Source: Microbacteriaceae bacterium PS02332 (GTDB lineage: Bacteria > Actinomycetota > Actinomycetes > Actinomycetales > Microbacteriaceae). From it: a DNA stretch of 32,121 nt. This document shows, one piece after another, positions 20,971 to 29,168 of the stretch (positions are counted from its first letter, which is position 1; each line of letters begins with the position of its first letter). Under the pieces are notes generated by a model, which saw only the letters and a list, made by a program, of their open reading frames with translations, did no database searches and was not told the origin of the DNA. Location of the stretch: the NCBI GenBank assembly GCA_029959645.1, contig JASCOJ010000020.1:1-32121 (forward strand). The letters are read 5' to 3'. Both the position numbers and the translations under genes were made by a program.

Positions 20971-21014
20971 TTCCGCTGATTCACCGACCCGCGGTCCGTG
21001 GAAGGAGTTGAACC

Positions 21015-22421
21015 GTGCAGACGCAAGGCGCTGGGCTCTTCGCCACGCTCCGGGAGGATGACCGTGGCATGACCCTCGTCGAGGTGATCACGGCGATGAT
21101 CGTCTTCGCGATCATCGTGAGCGGCGCCCTCATCGGGATCGCCACGACCATGCGGATCAGCTCGGACAACTCGGCGCGGAGCGCCGCGACCAACCTCGCG
21201 TCTGCTGCCATCGACTCCGCGCGGGTCGAATCCCAGCAGAACATCGTGACGATGGCCGGCGAAGTCGACACTCCGGCGGTCAACGGGCGGACCTACACGG
21301 TCGTCCGGACGTTGGACTGGCAGTACACGAACGGCACGTCGAACCGCTGCAACGCAGCTGCGTCCGGGACCGCGGCACAGCTGCTCTTCCTGCAGGTGCA
21401 CATCAAGGTGACCTGGACGGGGATGGGGTCAGCGGCCCCGGTCGTCCAGGACACGGCGCTCGCACCGACGAGCAAGATCAACGACCCCAGCCTCGGCACC
21501 GTGCTCGTGTCGGTTCAATCGGTGACCGGTTCGGGCGGCACGTCGGGCGTGGTCGCGACGGTGACACCCTCGACCGACGTGCCGAACAACACCGCGCAGA
21601 CCTTGACGACCCAGCCGACGGTCACGAACGCCGACGGGTGCACCGTGGCCATCAAGGTGAAGCCGGGGACCTACTCGGTGACGCTCTCGCCCTCGAACGG
21701 GCAGCAGTACCGCGACCAGGACCAGCAGGCGAACCCGCAGAAGACCGTGGTGGTCAAGGAAGGCCAGTCCAGCGGTGCTTCCTTCACGTACGACCCCGCG
21801 GTGGCGGTCCGGATGAACTACGCGAGCAACGGCTCCGGGTCCGTGCTGCTCCCCTCCAACCTCATCACGTCGTTCGTGAGCACCTACGGAACGTCGACGA
21901 CGTCGGGCACCGCCTCGCCCCAGTACCTCAGCCCGATCACCGGCGGGTACACCGTGTACGCCGGCCCGTACGACTCGAACACGCAACTCGCCGACGGCTC
22001 GACGAACGCGAACAGCTGCCTGTCGACCGACCCGACGGCATGGCCGAAGGCATCGGACGGACGCGTGGGCAAGGCCGCGACGGGAGGCATCGGCGTCAGC
22101 GCGACGACCGCCGACGTGTCGATGGGGCTCGCGACGATCACGATCCCGAAGGCGAACACGGTGATCACCGCCCGACTCGCGCCGCCCTCGGGGGACGACC
22201 CCGGCTGCAAGGTCGCGCAGACACTCACCTTCAGTCGGAGCGTGACCGCCGGGTCCGGCAACACCGACGTCCAGGTCGCGCTGCCGTTCGGGTCCTGGAC
22301 CATCACCAGCCAGCGGACCGCGACCAGTGGCGGCGCGACGGCGGTCACCGTCAAGGACACCGGACGGGTCATCCTCGGTGCGCTCGGGTACGTCGTGCTC
22401 GATCCCCGGGTGGGGCCGTGA
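21015..22421 (+). CDS. Large minor prepilin, PilV-like
   Basis: A 468-residue prepilin starting at GTG 21015 behind AAGGAG. The 18-residue leader ends REDDRG; cleavage before M19 leaves MTLVEVITAMIVFAIIVSGA with Glu at mature position 5. This places it in the PilV/GspI-like group. The soluble part is more than 400 residues, far larger than a usual minor pilin (about 150-200), and is rich in Thr, Ser, Gly and Val with beta-like patterns (VKPGTYSVTLSP, VTVKDTGRVILGALGYVVL). Segments such as KPGTYSVTLS resemble carboxypeptidase-regulatory-like or PEGA beta-sandwich modules, so it may carry a grafted adhesive or structural domain. The stop overlaps the next start. Confidence 0.85.
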   Translation: MQTQGAGLFATLREDDRGMTLVEVITAMIVFAIIVSGALIGIATTMRISSDNSARSAATNLASAAIDSARVESQQNIVTMAGEVDTPAVNGRTYTVVRTLDWQYTNGTSNRCNAAASGTAAQLLFLQVHIKVTWTGMGSAAPVVQDTALAPTSKINDPSLGTVLVSVQSVTGSGGTSGVVATVTPSTDVPNNTAQTLTTQPTVTNADGCTVAIKVKPGTYSVTLSPSNGQQYRDQDQQANPQKTVVVKEGQSSGASFTYDPAVAVRMNYASNGSGSVLLPSNLITSFVSTYGTSTTSGTASPQYLSPITGGYTVYAGPYDSNTQLADGSTNANSCLSTDPTAWPKASDGRVGKAATGGIGVSATTADVSMGLATITIPKANTVITARLAPPSGDDPGCKVAQTLTFSRSVTAGSGNTDVQVALPFGSWTITSQRTATSGGATAVTVKDTGRVILGALGYVVLDPRVGP

Positions 22422-23110
22422 TCAGCGTCCTCCGGCGCGCCGCCCACCGACTCCGAAGCGAGGACCGCGGGATCACGATGTCCGAGCTCCTCGTCGCGAT
22501 GAGCCTCTTCACCGTGCTCTTGGTGATCGTCGGGGGCACGTTCGTCTCGATCACCCGCGCGACGACGTTCGCCGCTGCGCGCGACCAGAACACGCGGTCG
22601 GCGCAGAACGGCATGAACGAGCTGAGCCGGAAGTTGCGGGGTGCCGCTGACAACCCCGTCGCGAATGCGGCTGATTCGCCGGCCTTCACCGCTGCTTCCC
22701 CCGACGCCCTCACCGTCTCGACGCTCGTCGCGACGGGCCGTGACGCGGTCCCGCAACTCGCGTCGTTCTCGGTGACGGGGGGCACGCTCGTCGAGTCGAC
22801 GACGGCCGGTCGCGCGGTCGGGACCTACTTCGTGTTCGACGGTGCTCGCTCCTCGGTCCGCCTCGTCGACGGCGTCGATGCGACTCCGTCGAACTCATCG
22901 CCCCTCTTCACCTACTTCGACGCGTCCGGCGCCGAGCTCGTCCCGCCGACGGCTGCCGGCCTGACCGGTGACCAGCGGAGCCGGATCAGTTCGGTGACGG
23001 TCACCTTGGCAGTCGCGAACAGTCGCAGCAGCTTGCAGAACGGCATCGTCCTCCAGAGCAGTGTGGGCCTGCCGAACCTGCTCGACACCACGCAAGGGAA
23101 CACACCATGA
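22418..23110 (+). CDS. Minor prepilin, PilW/GspJ-like
   Basis: A 230-residue prepilin starting at GTG 22418, overlapping the preceding stop (GTGA). The leader ends RSEDRG; cleavage before I19 leaves ITMSELLVAMSLFTVLLVIV with Glu at mature position 5. The pattern after the helix (NGMNELSRKLRGAADNP) resembles PilW/GspJ-like proteins, which sit at the pilus tip with other minor pilins. The soluble domain is rich in Ser, Thr, Val and Ala and has no Cys. The 4-bp overlap with the following gene implies coupled expression and fixed stoichiometry of the minor pilins. Confidence 0.85.
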   Translation: MISVLRRAAHRLRSEDRGITMSELLVAMSLFTVLLVIVGGTFVSITRATTFAAARDQNTRSAQNGMNELSRKLRGAADNPVANAADSPAFTAASPDALTVSTLVATGRDAVPQLASFSVTGGTLVESTTAGRAVGTYFVFDGARSSVRLVDGVDATPSNSSPLFTYFDASGAELVPPTAAGLTGDQRSRISSVTVTLAVANSRSSLQNGIVLQSSVGLPNLLDTTQGNTP

Positions 23111-24909
23111 TCTGGCTGCGCCGTCGTCTGCACCTCGACCGCCTCGGCGACGATCGTGGCATGGCCCTCGCCATCGCGGTGGTGTTCGGCACGGTCATCG
23201 TGTTCATGGTGTCGAGCGCCGTGGCAGTGGCGACGTCGGGCATCCGCAAGTCGGTCAGCGATGCCGACTGGAACAGCGCGCTGAGCGCCGCCTACGCCGG
23301 CGTGCAGGACTACGAAGCGCGGCTGTCCAACGACACCGGGTACACGCAGTACGGGAACCCGGCGGCACCGTTCAGCGCGTCGAGCGCAGCGTTGCTGACG
23401 CTGCCGACCGGCGGCGCTGCGAACAAGGCCTTCGGTACCGGCGCCGGCGGGGACTGGGCGACGGTGCAGGGCGGCGACGGACGCGCGTCGTACCGGTACG
23501 AGGTCGACTCCTCCAAGTACTACAGCAGCGGCATCGTCCGCATACGCGCGACCGGGAAGGTGGGCAAGGCCGTCCGGTCCGTGGTCGCGAGCGTCCGGCA
23601 GCAGGGCTTCGTCGACTTCCTCTACTTCACGGACTACGAGATCCAGGACCCGGTCATGACCGGCGCCAACCCGACGGACTGCGTGAAGTACGCGTGGCAG
23701 AACCGACCAGTCGCTGCCTACGGCTCGAACCAGTGCGGCGAGATCGCGTTCGGCGGCAACGACACGATCGACGGTCCTGCGCATTCGAACGACACGATGC
23801 GGATCTGCGACGCGACCTTCACCGGGCAGGTCACGACCTCGAACCCCCGAACCACCGGTCTCCGGTACAACCGGTTGAACTCGTACGGCGGCAGCTGCAG
23901 CGGGCAGCAGTTCCCGCCCGGTGTCACGCAGCCGGGCTTCACCTCGACCATCGACATGCCAGCGACCAACGCCGCTCAGAAGTCGGCGACGCGGTCGGAC
24001 CAGGGCGCCGGGCGGCAGGCGGGCTGCCTGTACACGGGCCCGACGAACATCGTCTTCAACGCGAACGGGACGATGACCGTGAAGTCGCCCTACACCTCGT
24101 TCACCGAGACGGCCGGCGACGGGTCCACCTCGGGGAGCAACACGAACGGGTGCGGGATGCCCGGTACGGCGACCGGACGGCTCGGCTCGAGTGCAGGTGC
24201 CACGGTGCCGGTCCCGGACAACAACCTGATCTACGTCCAGAACGTCCCCTCGGCCACGTCGGACAAGAACGGCATCCCGGAGTCGACCCTGCGCACGGCG
24301 TGCAACACCGGCAACGGCGTGGGGTACCCGGCGCAGAACGAGAACGTGCTGAGCACCAGCCCGTGCAGCTACGGGACGCGGTCGGGTGATGCCTTCGTGA
24401 AGGGCACCCTGCAGGGCAAGGTGACGGTGGCAGCCGAGAACTACATCTACGTCACCGGCGACCTCACCTACCAGGACAGCAGCTCCGATGTCCTGGGTCT
24501 GACGGCGACGAACGCCATCCAGGTCTGGAACCCGATCACCAGCACCAGTTGCGGGTGGCAGGGGAGCTCGCGCTGCTACTCGTCGCTGCTCCAGAACGAC
24601 GGACGCGAGATCGATGCCGCGATGATCTCGGCGGCGCACACGGTCCAGGTGCAGAACAGCAACTACGGTGGTTCACGCGGCACGCTGAAGATCGTCGGCG
24701 CCATCGCGCAGAAGTTCCGCGGGGTGGTGAACACCGGCGGGAACGGGTACGTCAAGAACTACGTGTACGACGCGCGCCTCAAGCACACCGCACCACCGAA
24801 GTTCCTCAACCCGGTGACGACGACCTACGGGATCACCTCCGTCGGCGAGGTCAGTGCTGCGTACAGCCTCAGCGGCGATTGCTCGCGCGTGGGTGGGGTG
24901 TGCGTGTGA
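23107..24909 (+). CDS. Very large PilX/GspK-like pilus protein lacking Glu5
   Basis: A 600-residue protein starting at ATG 23107 (ATGA overlap with the previous gene). The leader ends GDDRG like its neighbours; cleavage before M19 leaves MALAIAVVFGTVIVFMVSSA. Position 5 is Ile rather than Glu, as in GspK-type tip subunits that begin a filament. The helix continues into IRKSVSDADWNSALSAAYAG, a PilX-like feature. The large ectodomain has about a dozen Cys, many in close pairs, and a TIDGPAHSNDTMRICD segment of the kind found in large PilX-like proteins of monoderm and Thermus-type pili. The C-terminal part has GTLKIVGAIAQKFRGVV. Probably the tip or adhesin component; this is inference. Confidence 0.8.
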   Translation: MIWLRRRLHLDRLGDDRGMALAIAVVFGTVIVFMVSSAVAVATSGIRKSVSDADWNSALSAAYAGVQDYEARLSNDTGYTQYGNPAAPFSASSAALLTLPTGGAANKAFGTGAGGDWATVQGGDGRASYRYEVDSSKYYSSGIVRIRATGKVGKAVRSVVASVRQQGFVDFLYFTDYEIQDPVMTGANPTDCVKYAWQNRPVAAYGSNQCGEIAFGGNDTIDGPAHSNDTMRICDATFTGQVTTSNPRTTGLRYNRLNSYGGSCSGQQFPPGVTQPGFTSTIDMPATNAAQKSATRSDQGAGRQAGCLYTGPTNIVFNANGTMTVKSPYTSFTETAGDGSTSGSNTNGCGMPGTATGRLGSSAGATVPVPDNNLIYVQNVPSATSDKNGIPESTLRTACNTGNGVGYPAQNENVLSTSPCSYGTRSGDAFVKGTLQGKVTVAAENYIYVTGDLTYQDSSSDVLGLTATNAIQVWNPITSTSCGWQGSSRCYSSLLQNDGREIDAAMISAAHTVQVQNSNYGGSRGTLKIVGAIAQKFRGVVNTGGNGYVKNYVYDARLKHTAPPKFLNPVTTTYGITSVGEVSAAYSLSGDCSRVGGVCV

Positions 24910-25748
24910 ACGCCGCCGTCCCGCTGCTGGCGGCCCTGGTCGGCGTGTTCGGTCTTGCGATCGGCTCCTTCCTGAACGTCGTCGTCCACCGGGTGCCGGC
25001 CGGGCTCTCGGTCGTCCGCCCCCCGAGCGCGTGCCCGGGCTGTGGACACGAGATCCGTCGGCGGGACAACGTGCCCGTCCTGTCGTGGTTGGCCCTGCGG
25101 GGTCGGTGCCGCGACTGCGGGATGCCGATCTCCGCGCGGTACCCGCTCGTCGAGACCGCCACCGCTCTGCTGTTCGTGCTCGTGACGGTGCTCCTGGTCA
25201 CGACTCCGTGGTCGCCCGTCGCCGGCGTCGGAGCGTCGCCGGTCGGTGCGGTCGTCGTGCTCGTGGCCTACCTGTACCTGATGGCGGTCAGTGTGTCCCT
25301 CGCGCTCATCGACCTCGACACGCACCGTCTGCCGAACCGCGTCGTTCTGCCGACCTACGTCGTGCTCGCAGTGCTGTTCACCGTCGCGTCCGCCCTGTCC
25401 GGGGACTGGGGAGCACTGGTACGTGGCATCGTCGGCGGAGTCCTGCTCCTCGGGCTGTACCTCACGCTCGCCCTCGTGGTGCCCGGCGGCATGGGGTTCG
25501 GCGACGTCAAACTCGCGGGGGTCCTCGGCTTCGCGATGGCGTACCTCGGATGGGGACCCCTCGCAGTGGGTTCTTTCGGCGCGTTCCTGCTCGGCGGTAT
25601 CTTCGCCATCGTCCTGGTGCTCACGCGTCGTACCGGGCGCCGAGGCGGTATCCCCTTCGGCCCGTGGATGCTCGGCGGCGCCTGGCTCGGCATCGCGATC
25701 GGGACGCCCCTCTGGGGCGCCTACCTCAGCCTCCTCGGCACCCCCTGA
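24906..25748 (+). CDS. pilD: Prepilin peptidase / N-methyltransferase PilD
   Basis: A 280-residue polytopic membrane enzyme starting at GTG 24906 within the previous stop region. It cleaves the short leaders of the pilins encoded upstream and methylates the new N terminus. The N-terminal cytoplasmic domain has the two zinc-binding Cys pairs C43/C46 (ACPGCG) and C68/C71 (GRCRDCG), marking the full bifunctional form. The aspartyl protease residues are D136 in LIDLDTHRLPN and D200 in GMGFGDVKLAG (GxGD motif). Seven or eight hydrophobic helices follow the usual layout. It is the only prepilin peptidase in the window. Confidence 0.96.
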   Translation: MNAAVPLLAALVGVFGLAIGSFLNVVVHRVPAGLSVVRPPSACPGCGHEIRRRDNVPVLSWLALRGRCRDCGMPISARYPLVETATALLFVLVTVLLVTTPWSPVAGVGASPVGAVVVLVAYLYLMAVSVSLALIDLDTHRLPNRVVLPTYVVLAVLFTVASALSGDWGALVRGIVGGVLLLGLYLTLALVVPGGMGFGDVKLAGVLGFAMAYLGWGPLAVGSFGAFLLGGIFAIVLVLTRRTGRRGGIPFGPWMLGGAWLGIAIGTPLWGAYLSLLGTP

Positions 25749-25819
25749 CCTCCACCGCCGACCGGCGCACACAGAAGCCCGCAGCGATCAGTTCGCGGCG
25801 GCCACGGAAGGAACCTCCA

Positions 25820-26872
25820 ATGGCGAAGAGCATCGTCGGCGTCGACATCGGGGCCACGACGATCCGTGGGGTCGAAGTCCAGGACCCCGATCGGCCGAAG
25901 CCGGTCATCACCCGGTTCGCCGAAGTGCCCGTCCCGGAGGGATCGACGCGGCAGGGCGAGGTCGTCGAGCCGAACACGGTCGCGGGTGCGCTGAAGGAGC
26001 TGTGGTCCATCGGGAAGTTCCGGTCGCGGGACGTCGTCCTCGGGATGGGCAACCAGCGGGTGCTCTCCCGCGACCTCACCGTCCCGAAGGCACCCATCGC
26101 GCAGATCCGTGAGTCGTTGCCGTTCCAGGTCCAGGAGATGCTCCCCGTGCCCGTCGGCGACGCGATCCTCGACTTCTACCCGACGTCGGAGGAGACGGGG
26201 GAGAGCGGTCCGATGGTCAGCGGACTCCTCGTGGCAGCGGTGAAGGACGCGGTCCTCGCCAACGTGCGAGCCGTCCAGATGGCCGGGCTGAACCCGGTCG
26301 GCGTCGACCTCATCCCGTTCGCCCTCGCCCGCATCCTGTCTTCGGAGCGCACCCACGGCACCATCGCCATCGTCGAGTGCGGCGGGAACACCACGACGGT
26401 CGTCGTGGTCACGAACGGGGTGCCGAAGTTCGTCCGGATCGTGCCGACCGGCGGAAGTGATCTGACGCGGATGCTCGCTGGTCGGTTGGACGTGTCGGAG
26501 CTGGCCGCGGAGTCCGTGAAGCGGCACCTGGGCATGCTCCCGCTGCGTGCGAAGACACGCGACGACGCCCTCGCCGTCGCGGCTGTCCGCGAGAGCGTCA
26601 GTGAACTCCTCGCGAGTCTCCGCAACACCGTGAACTACTTCGTGAACACACATCCGTCCGAACCGGTCGCCGAGATCGTCCTGCTCGGCGGGGCAGCCGC
26701 GCTCCCGGGCTTCACGGAGGCGCTCGCCGAAGCCACGCGCCTCCCGGTGCGGATGGGCGATCCCTTCGCGGGGGCTGCGGTGGCGAAGTCCATCCGAGCT
26801 GAGGACCTCGAGATCCACAGCTCCTCGATCGCAGTCGCCTGGGGGCTGGCTGCAGGAGGCCGAGCAGCATGA
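25820..26872 (+). CDS. pilM: Type IV pilus assembly protein PilM (actin-like ATPase)
   Basis: A 350-residue cytoplasmic protein of the FtsA/actin fold, starting at ATG 25820 behind GGAAGGA. The nucleotide-binding motifs are VGVDIGATTIRGVEV (phosphate 1), IVECGGNTTTVVVV (phosphate 2) and EIVLLGGAAALPGFTEAL (adenosine). The SFQVQ-type region (LPFQVQEMLPVPVGDAILDF) is typical of PilM. PilM binds the short cytoplasmic tail of PilN and links the inner-membrane complex to the motors. A 71-nt gap separates it from pilD, and its stop overlaps pilN (ATGA). Confidence 0.95.
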   Translation: MAKSIVGVDIGATTIRGVEVQDPDRPKPVITRFAEVPVPEGSTRQGEVVEPNTVAGALKELWSIGKFRSRDVVLGMGNQRVLSRDLTVPKAPIAQIRESLPFQVQEMLPVPVGDAILDFYPTSEETGESGPMVSGLLVAAVKDAVLANVRAVQMAGLNPVGVDLIPFALARILSSERTHGTIAIVECGGNTTTVVVVTNGVPKFVRIVPTGGSDLTRMLAGRLDVSELAAESVKRHLGMLPLRAKTRDDALAVAAVRESVSELLASLRNTVNYFVNTHPSEPVAEIVLLGGAAALPGFTEALAEATRLPVRMGDPFAGAAVAKSIRAEDLEIHSSSIAVAWGLAAGGRAA

Positions 26873-27645
26873 GCGAAGCGAAGATCCGGCAGCCGCGCCT
26901 CCTGGGCGGCCGTACCCGCGCCGTCGGCGGGGGCGGACCCCAGGCCGCGGAGGACGCGGGCAAGCGGTCGAAGCGGCTGTCGTCCCGCGGGCATGCCCCG
27001 CTCCTCGCGATCGGTGCTCGGCCCAGGGCCGACCTGCTGCCGGCGGAGGTGCTGGTCGACCGGCGCGAGCGTCGGGTCGTCCGGCGGCTGTGGGCCGGGG
27101 TCGGCGTGGTCGCGGCGGTCGTGGCCATCGGCGTCGGCGGTGCGTCCCTCGCGGCCTCCGGTGCCGCGACGGACCTGGCCAACGCCGAGGGGCAGACGGC
27201 TTCGCTCCTCCAGCAGCAGTCGCAGTACACCGACGTCCGGACCACCGAGGCATCGACCTCGCTGCTCGAGGCCGGCCAGGAGGTCGGAGGCTCGACCGAG
27301 ATCGCCTGGGGACCGTACCTGAGGACCGTTCGGGCTTCGCTGCCGAAGGGCGTCGTGATCAACGGCGTGTCCGTCGACTCGGCGTCCGCGATCGCCCCCT
27401 ACGCGCAGTCGGCCATCCCGCTGCAGGGACAGCGCGTCGCCACCCTCACGCTGGACGCAGTGAGCACGACGTTGCCCTCGGTCCCGGCGTGGCTCGATTC
27501 CGTGAAGGCACTCACCGGCTACGTGGACGCGACGGTCAACTCGGTGACGCTCGACGACACGGGCACGCGGTACACGGTGAACATGACCATCCACATCAAC
27601 GAAGACGCCTTCGACGGCAAGTACGACCAAAAGAAGGGAGATTGA
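26869..27645 (+). CDS. pilN: Type IV pilus assembly protein PilN
   Basis: A 258-residue bitopic protein, start ATG 26869 overlapping the pilM stop. A PilM-docking motif ADLLPAE (54-60, canonical INLLP) is followed by an arginine-rich stretch and one membrane helix (about 74-98). The exported part begins with a coiled-coil-like segment (ATDLANAEGQTASLLQQQ) and ends in a ferredoxin-like domain with IHINEDAF. Unlike usual PilN, where the docking motif is at the very N terminus, about 50 basic Gly-rich residues precede it here. Works with PilO and PilM in the alignment complex. Confidence 0.88.
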   Translation: MSEAKIRQPRLLGGRTRAVGGGGPQAAEDAGKRSKRLSSRGHAPLLAIGARPRADLLPAEVLVDRRERRVVRRLWAGVGVVAAVVAIGVGGASLAASGAATDLANAEGQTASLLQQQSQYTDVRTTEASTSLLEAGQEVGGSTEIAWGPYLRTVRASLPKGVVINGVSVDSASAIAPYAQSAIPLQGQRVATLTLDAVSTTLPSVPAWLDSVKALTGYVDATVNSVTLDDTGTRYTVNMTIHINEDAFDGKYDQKKGD

Positions 27646-27646
27646 C

Positions 27647-28393
27647 GTGACCCGGAACCGTCTCCACATGGTCCTGGCCGTGTTGTCCATGGTGGTCGTC
27701 GCAGCGGCTGGGTTCTTCATCGGTGTCCAGCCCCAGCTCGCCCGTGCTGCCGGGGACGACGCTCGGCAGGTCTCGGTCGAGGCGACGAACGCGACCACCG
27801 CGACCGAGCTGGCGCGGCTCCGGGAGCGCGCGAAGTCGTTGCCGCAGATGCGTGCCGAGCTCCGTGACCTCGAAGCATCCGTGCCCTCGACCAGTCAGAT
27901 GCCGTCGTTCTACGACGAGATCGACGCCGCTGCGGCGGCAGCGGGGGTCACGGTCTCGGCGATCACGACGTCCGATGCGGTGGCCTACACGCCACCGGCA
28001 CTGCCGGCCGCTGCGACCCCGACGGCGCAAGGGGCGGCCTCAGCGTCGGGAGGGGCGACCCCCAGCCCCACGCCCACACCGACCGCGTCCGCGACCCCTG
28101 CTGCTCCCGGCGTGCGGACCGACGCGAAGATCACGGCATCGAACTTCACCGTCATCCCCGTGTCCGTGTCCGTCGACGGGTCCTTCGCCCAGGCGCTCGA
28201 CTTCACCTCGGAGGCGCAGGACATGGGGCGCCTGTTCCTGATCAACTCGATCACGTCGTCGGCTTCCGAGCCGTCGAAGGAGTCGACGGAGACCTCGTCG
28301 ACGACGTGGAACTTCAGCGGGTACGTCTACGTGTTGCGGACCGACAGCGAGACCGCCCCGTCCGCCTCCGCCACCCCCGCCGCGAACGGCTGA
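27647..28393 (+). CDS. pilO: Type IV pilus assembly protein PilO
   Basis: A 248-residue bitopic protein starting at GTG 27647, one base after the pilN stop, with AGGGAG upstream. One membrane helix (about 8-27) is followed by a coiled coil (ATELARLRERAKSLPQMRAE) and a ferredoxin-like fold beginning with PSFYDEIDAAAAAAGV and continuing as FTVIPVSVSVDGSF. The two halves are split by a roughly 40-residue Pro/Thr/Ser/Ala linker (115-156), and a similar short tail ends the protein. Such linkers are not typical of PilO. It forms heterodimers with PilN. Last gene of the pilus locus. Confidence 0.88.
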   Translation: MTRNRLHMVLAVLSMVVVAAAGFFIGVQPQLARAAGDDARQVSVEATNATTATELARLRERAKSLPQMRAELRDLEASVPSTSQMPSFYDEIDAAAAAAGVTVSAITTSDAVAYTPPALPAAATPTAQGAASASGGATPSPTPTPTASATPAAPGVRTDAKITASNFTVIPVSVSVDGSFAQALDFTSEAQDMGRLFLINSITSSASEPSKESTETSSTTWNFSGYVYVLRTDSETAPSASATPAANG

Positions 28394-28403
28394 CCTCCCC
28401 TCC

Positions 28404-28466
28404 ACGGACGCCCCGCGGACTGGGGCCCTGCACAACGCGGGGGCCACCTTCCGTCGGGGCGTCCGT
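28404..28466 (+). terminator. Terminator of the pilus operon
   Basis: A 12-bp perfect inverted repeat, ACGGACGCCCCG (28404-28415) and CGGGGCGTCCGT (28455-28466), encloses a second stem GGCCC/GGGCC (28424-28428 with 28441-28445). It starts 11 nt after the pilO stop. A -10-like TACGAT (28473-28478) follows immediately, so the next gene may start there. Confidence 0.8.
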
Positions 28467-28565
28467 CGCGTCTACGATGCTGCTGAGCCCGCGCTCGCGG
28501 CTGCTCATCTCGTCCTCGGACGCCGCCTCCCGAGAGGGGCGTCCTCGTCGTGCCTGGAGTCGCGC

Positions 28566-29078
28566 GTGTTCGTCGGTGTCGTGGAGTTCCTCGGTTGGTT
28601 CGGGGCCGTGGCCGTCCTGAGCGGCTACATCCTGTTCTCCCTCGGGAAGCTCCCCAACGGCCTGGTCTACCAGGGCGTCAACCTCGTCGGCGGCCTCGCG
28701 ATCACGGTCAACGTCGCCGCCCACCACGCCGCCCCGTCGACGGTCGTGAACAGCATCTGGGCGGCCGTCGCCGCCGTCGTCCTCGTCCGCATGCTCCGCG
28801 CGCGTCGTGCCGCCCGCGCCGTCGGCGCACCCGTCGCGCACGAGGCGCACGTCGAGCCCCCGACGACGACGGCGGTCCTGCCCGTGGTCGGTCCTGCCCT
28901 CCGCGACCACGAGGCGGAGGCGTCGGTCCCCACCGGTCCGGTGTCGGGCCTCCCGGACGGATCGGCCGCCCCGATGACGGCGAGCGTGCCCGTCATCACC
29001 GCGGCGATCGCGCTCGCGCTCGTGCAGGCCGCGCAGGAGCAGGCGGACCGGCAGGAGCGCGCCACCGCACAGGGCTGA
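28566..29078 (+). CDS. CBU_0592-like small membrane protein
   Basis: A 170-residue protein starting at GTG 28566 after CTGGAG. Residues 1-80 hold three hydrophobic helices with VEFLGWFGAVAVLSGYILFS, KLPNGLVYQGVNLVGG and VNSIWAAVAAVVLVRML, a pattern I associate with the CBU_0592 family of small bacterial membrane proteins of unknown function. The remaining 90 residues are a hydrophilic Ala/Pro/Glu-rich tail with a weakly hydrophobic patch (VPVITAAIALALVQAA). It stands alone between the pilus terminator and the next membrane gene. There is no link to pilus assembly beyond position. Confidence 0.75.
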   Translation: MFVGVVEFLGWFGAVAVLSGYILFSLGKLPNGLVYQGVNLVGGLAITVNVAAHHAAPSTVVNSIWAAVAAVVLVRMLRARRAARAVGAPVAHEAHVEPPTTTAVLPVVGPALRDHEAEASVPTGPVSGLPDGSAAPMTASVPVITAAIALALVQAAQEQADRQERATAQG

Positions 29079-29156
29079 CGGCCTGGAGGCCCGACCGCCG
29101 TCCGCCACCCGGCCCGCGTCCTCCGGACGAGACCGTCGGGACGCTGCGCAGCGGGA

Positions 29157-29162
29157 TACCAT
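29157..29162 (+). promoter_or_regulatory. -10-like box implying a leaderless transcript
   Basis: TACCAT ends 6 nt before ATG 29169, and no Shine-Dalgarno precedes that start. Transcription would begin at or beside the A of the ATG. No clear -35 was found. Confidence 0.4.
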
Positions 29163-29168
29163 CGGCGC

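Noticed and set aside
15362-28466. Mobile element or genomic-island ends around the pilus locus
   Set aside because: No integrase, transposase, tRNA target or flanking direct repeat was seen at either edge.
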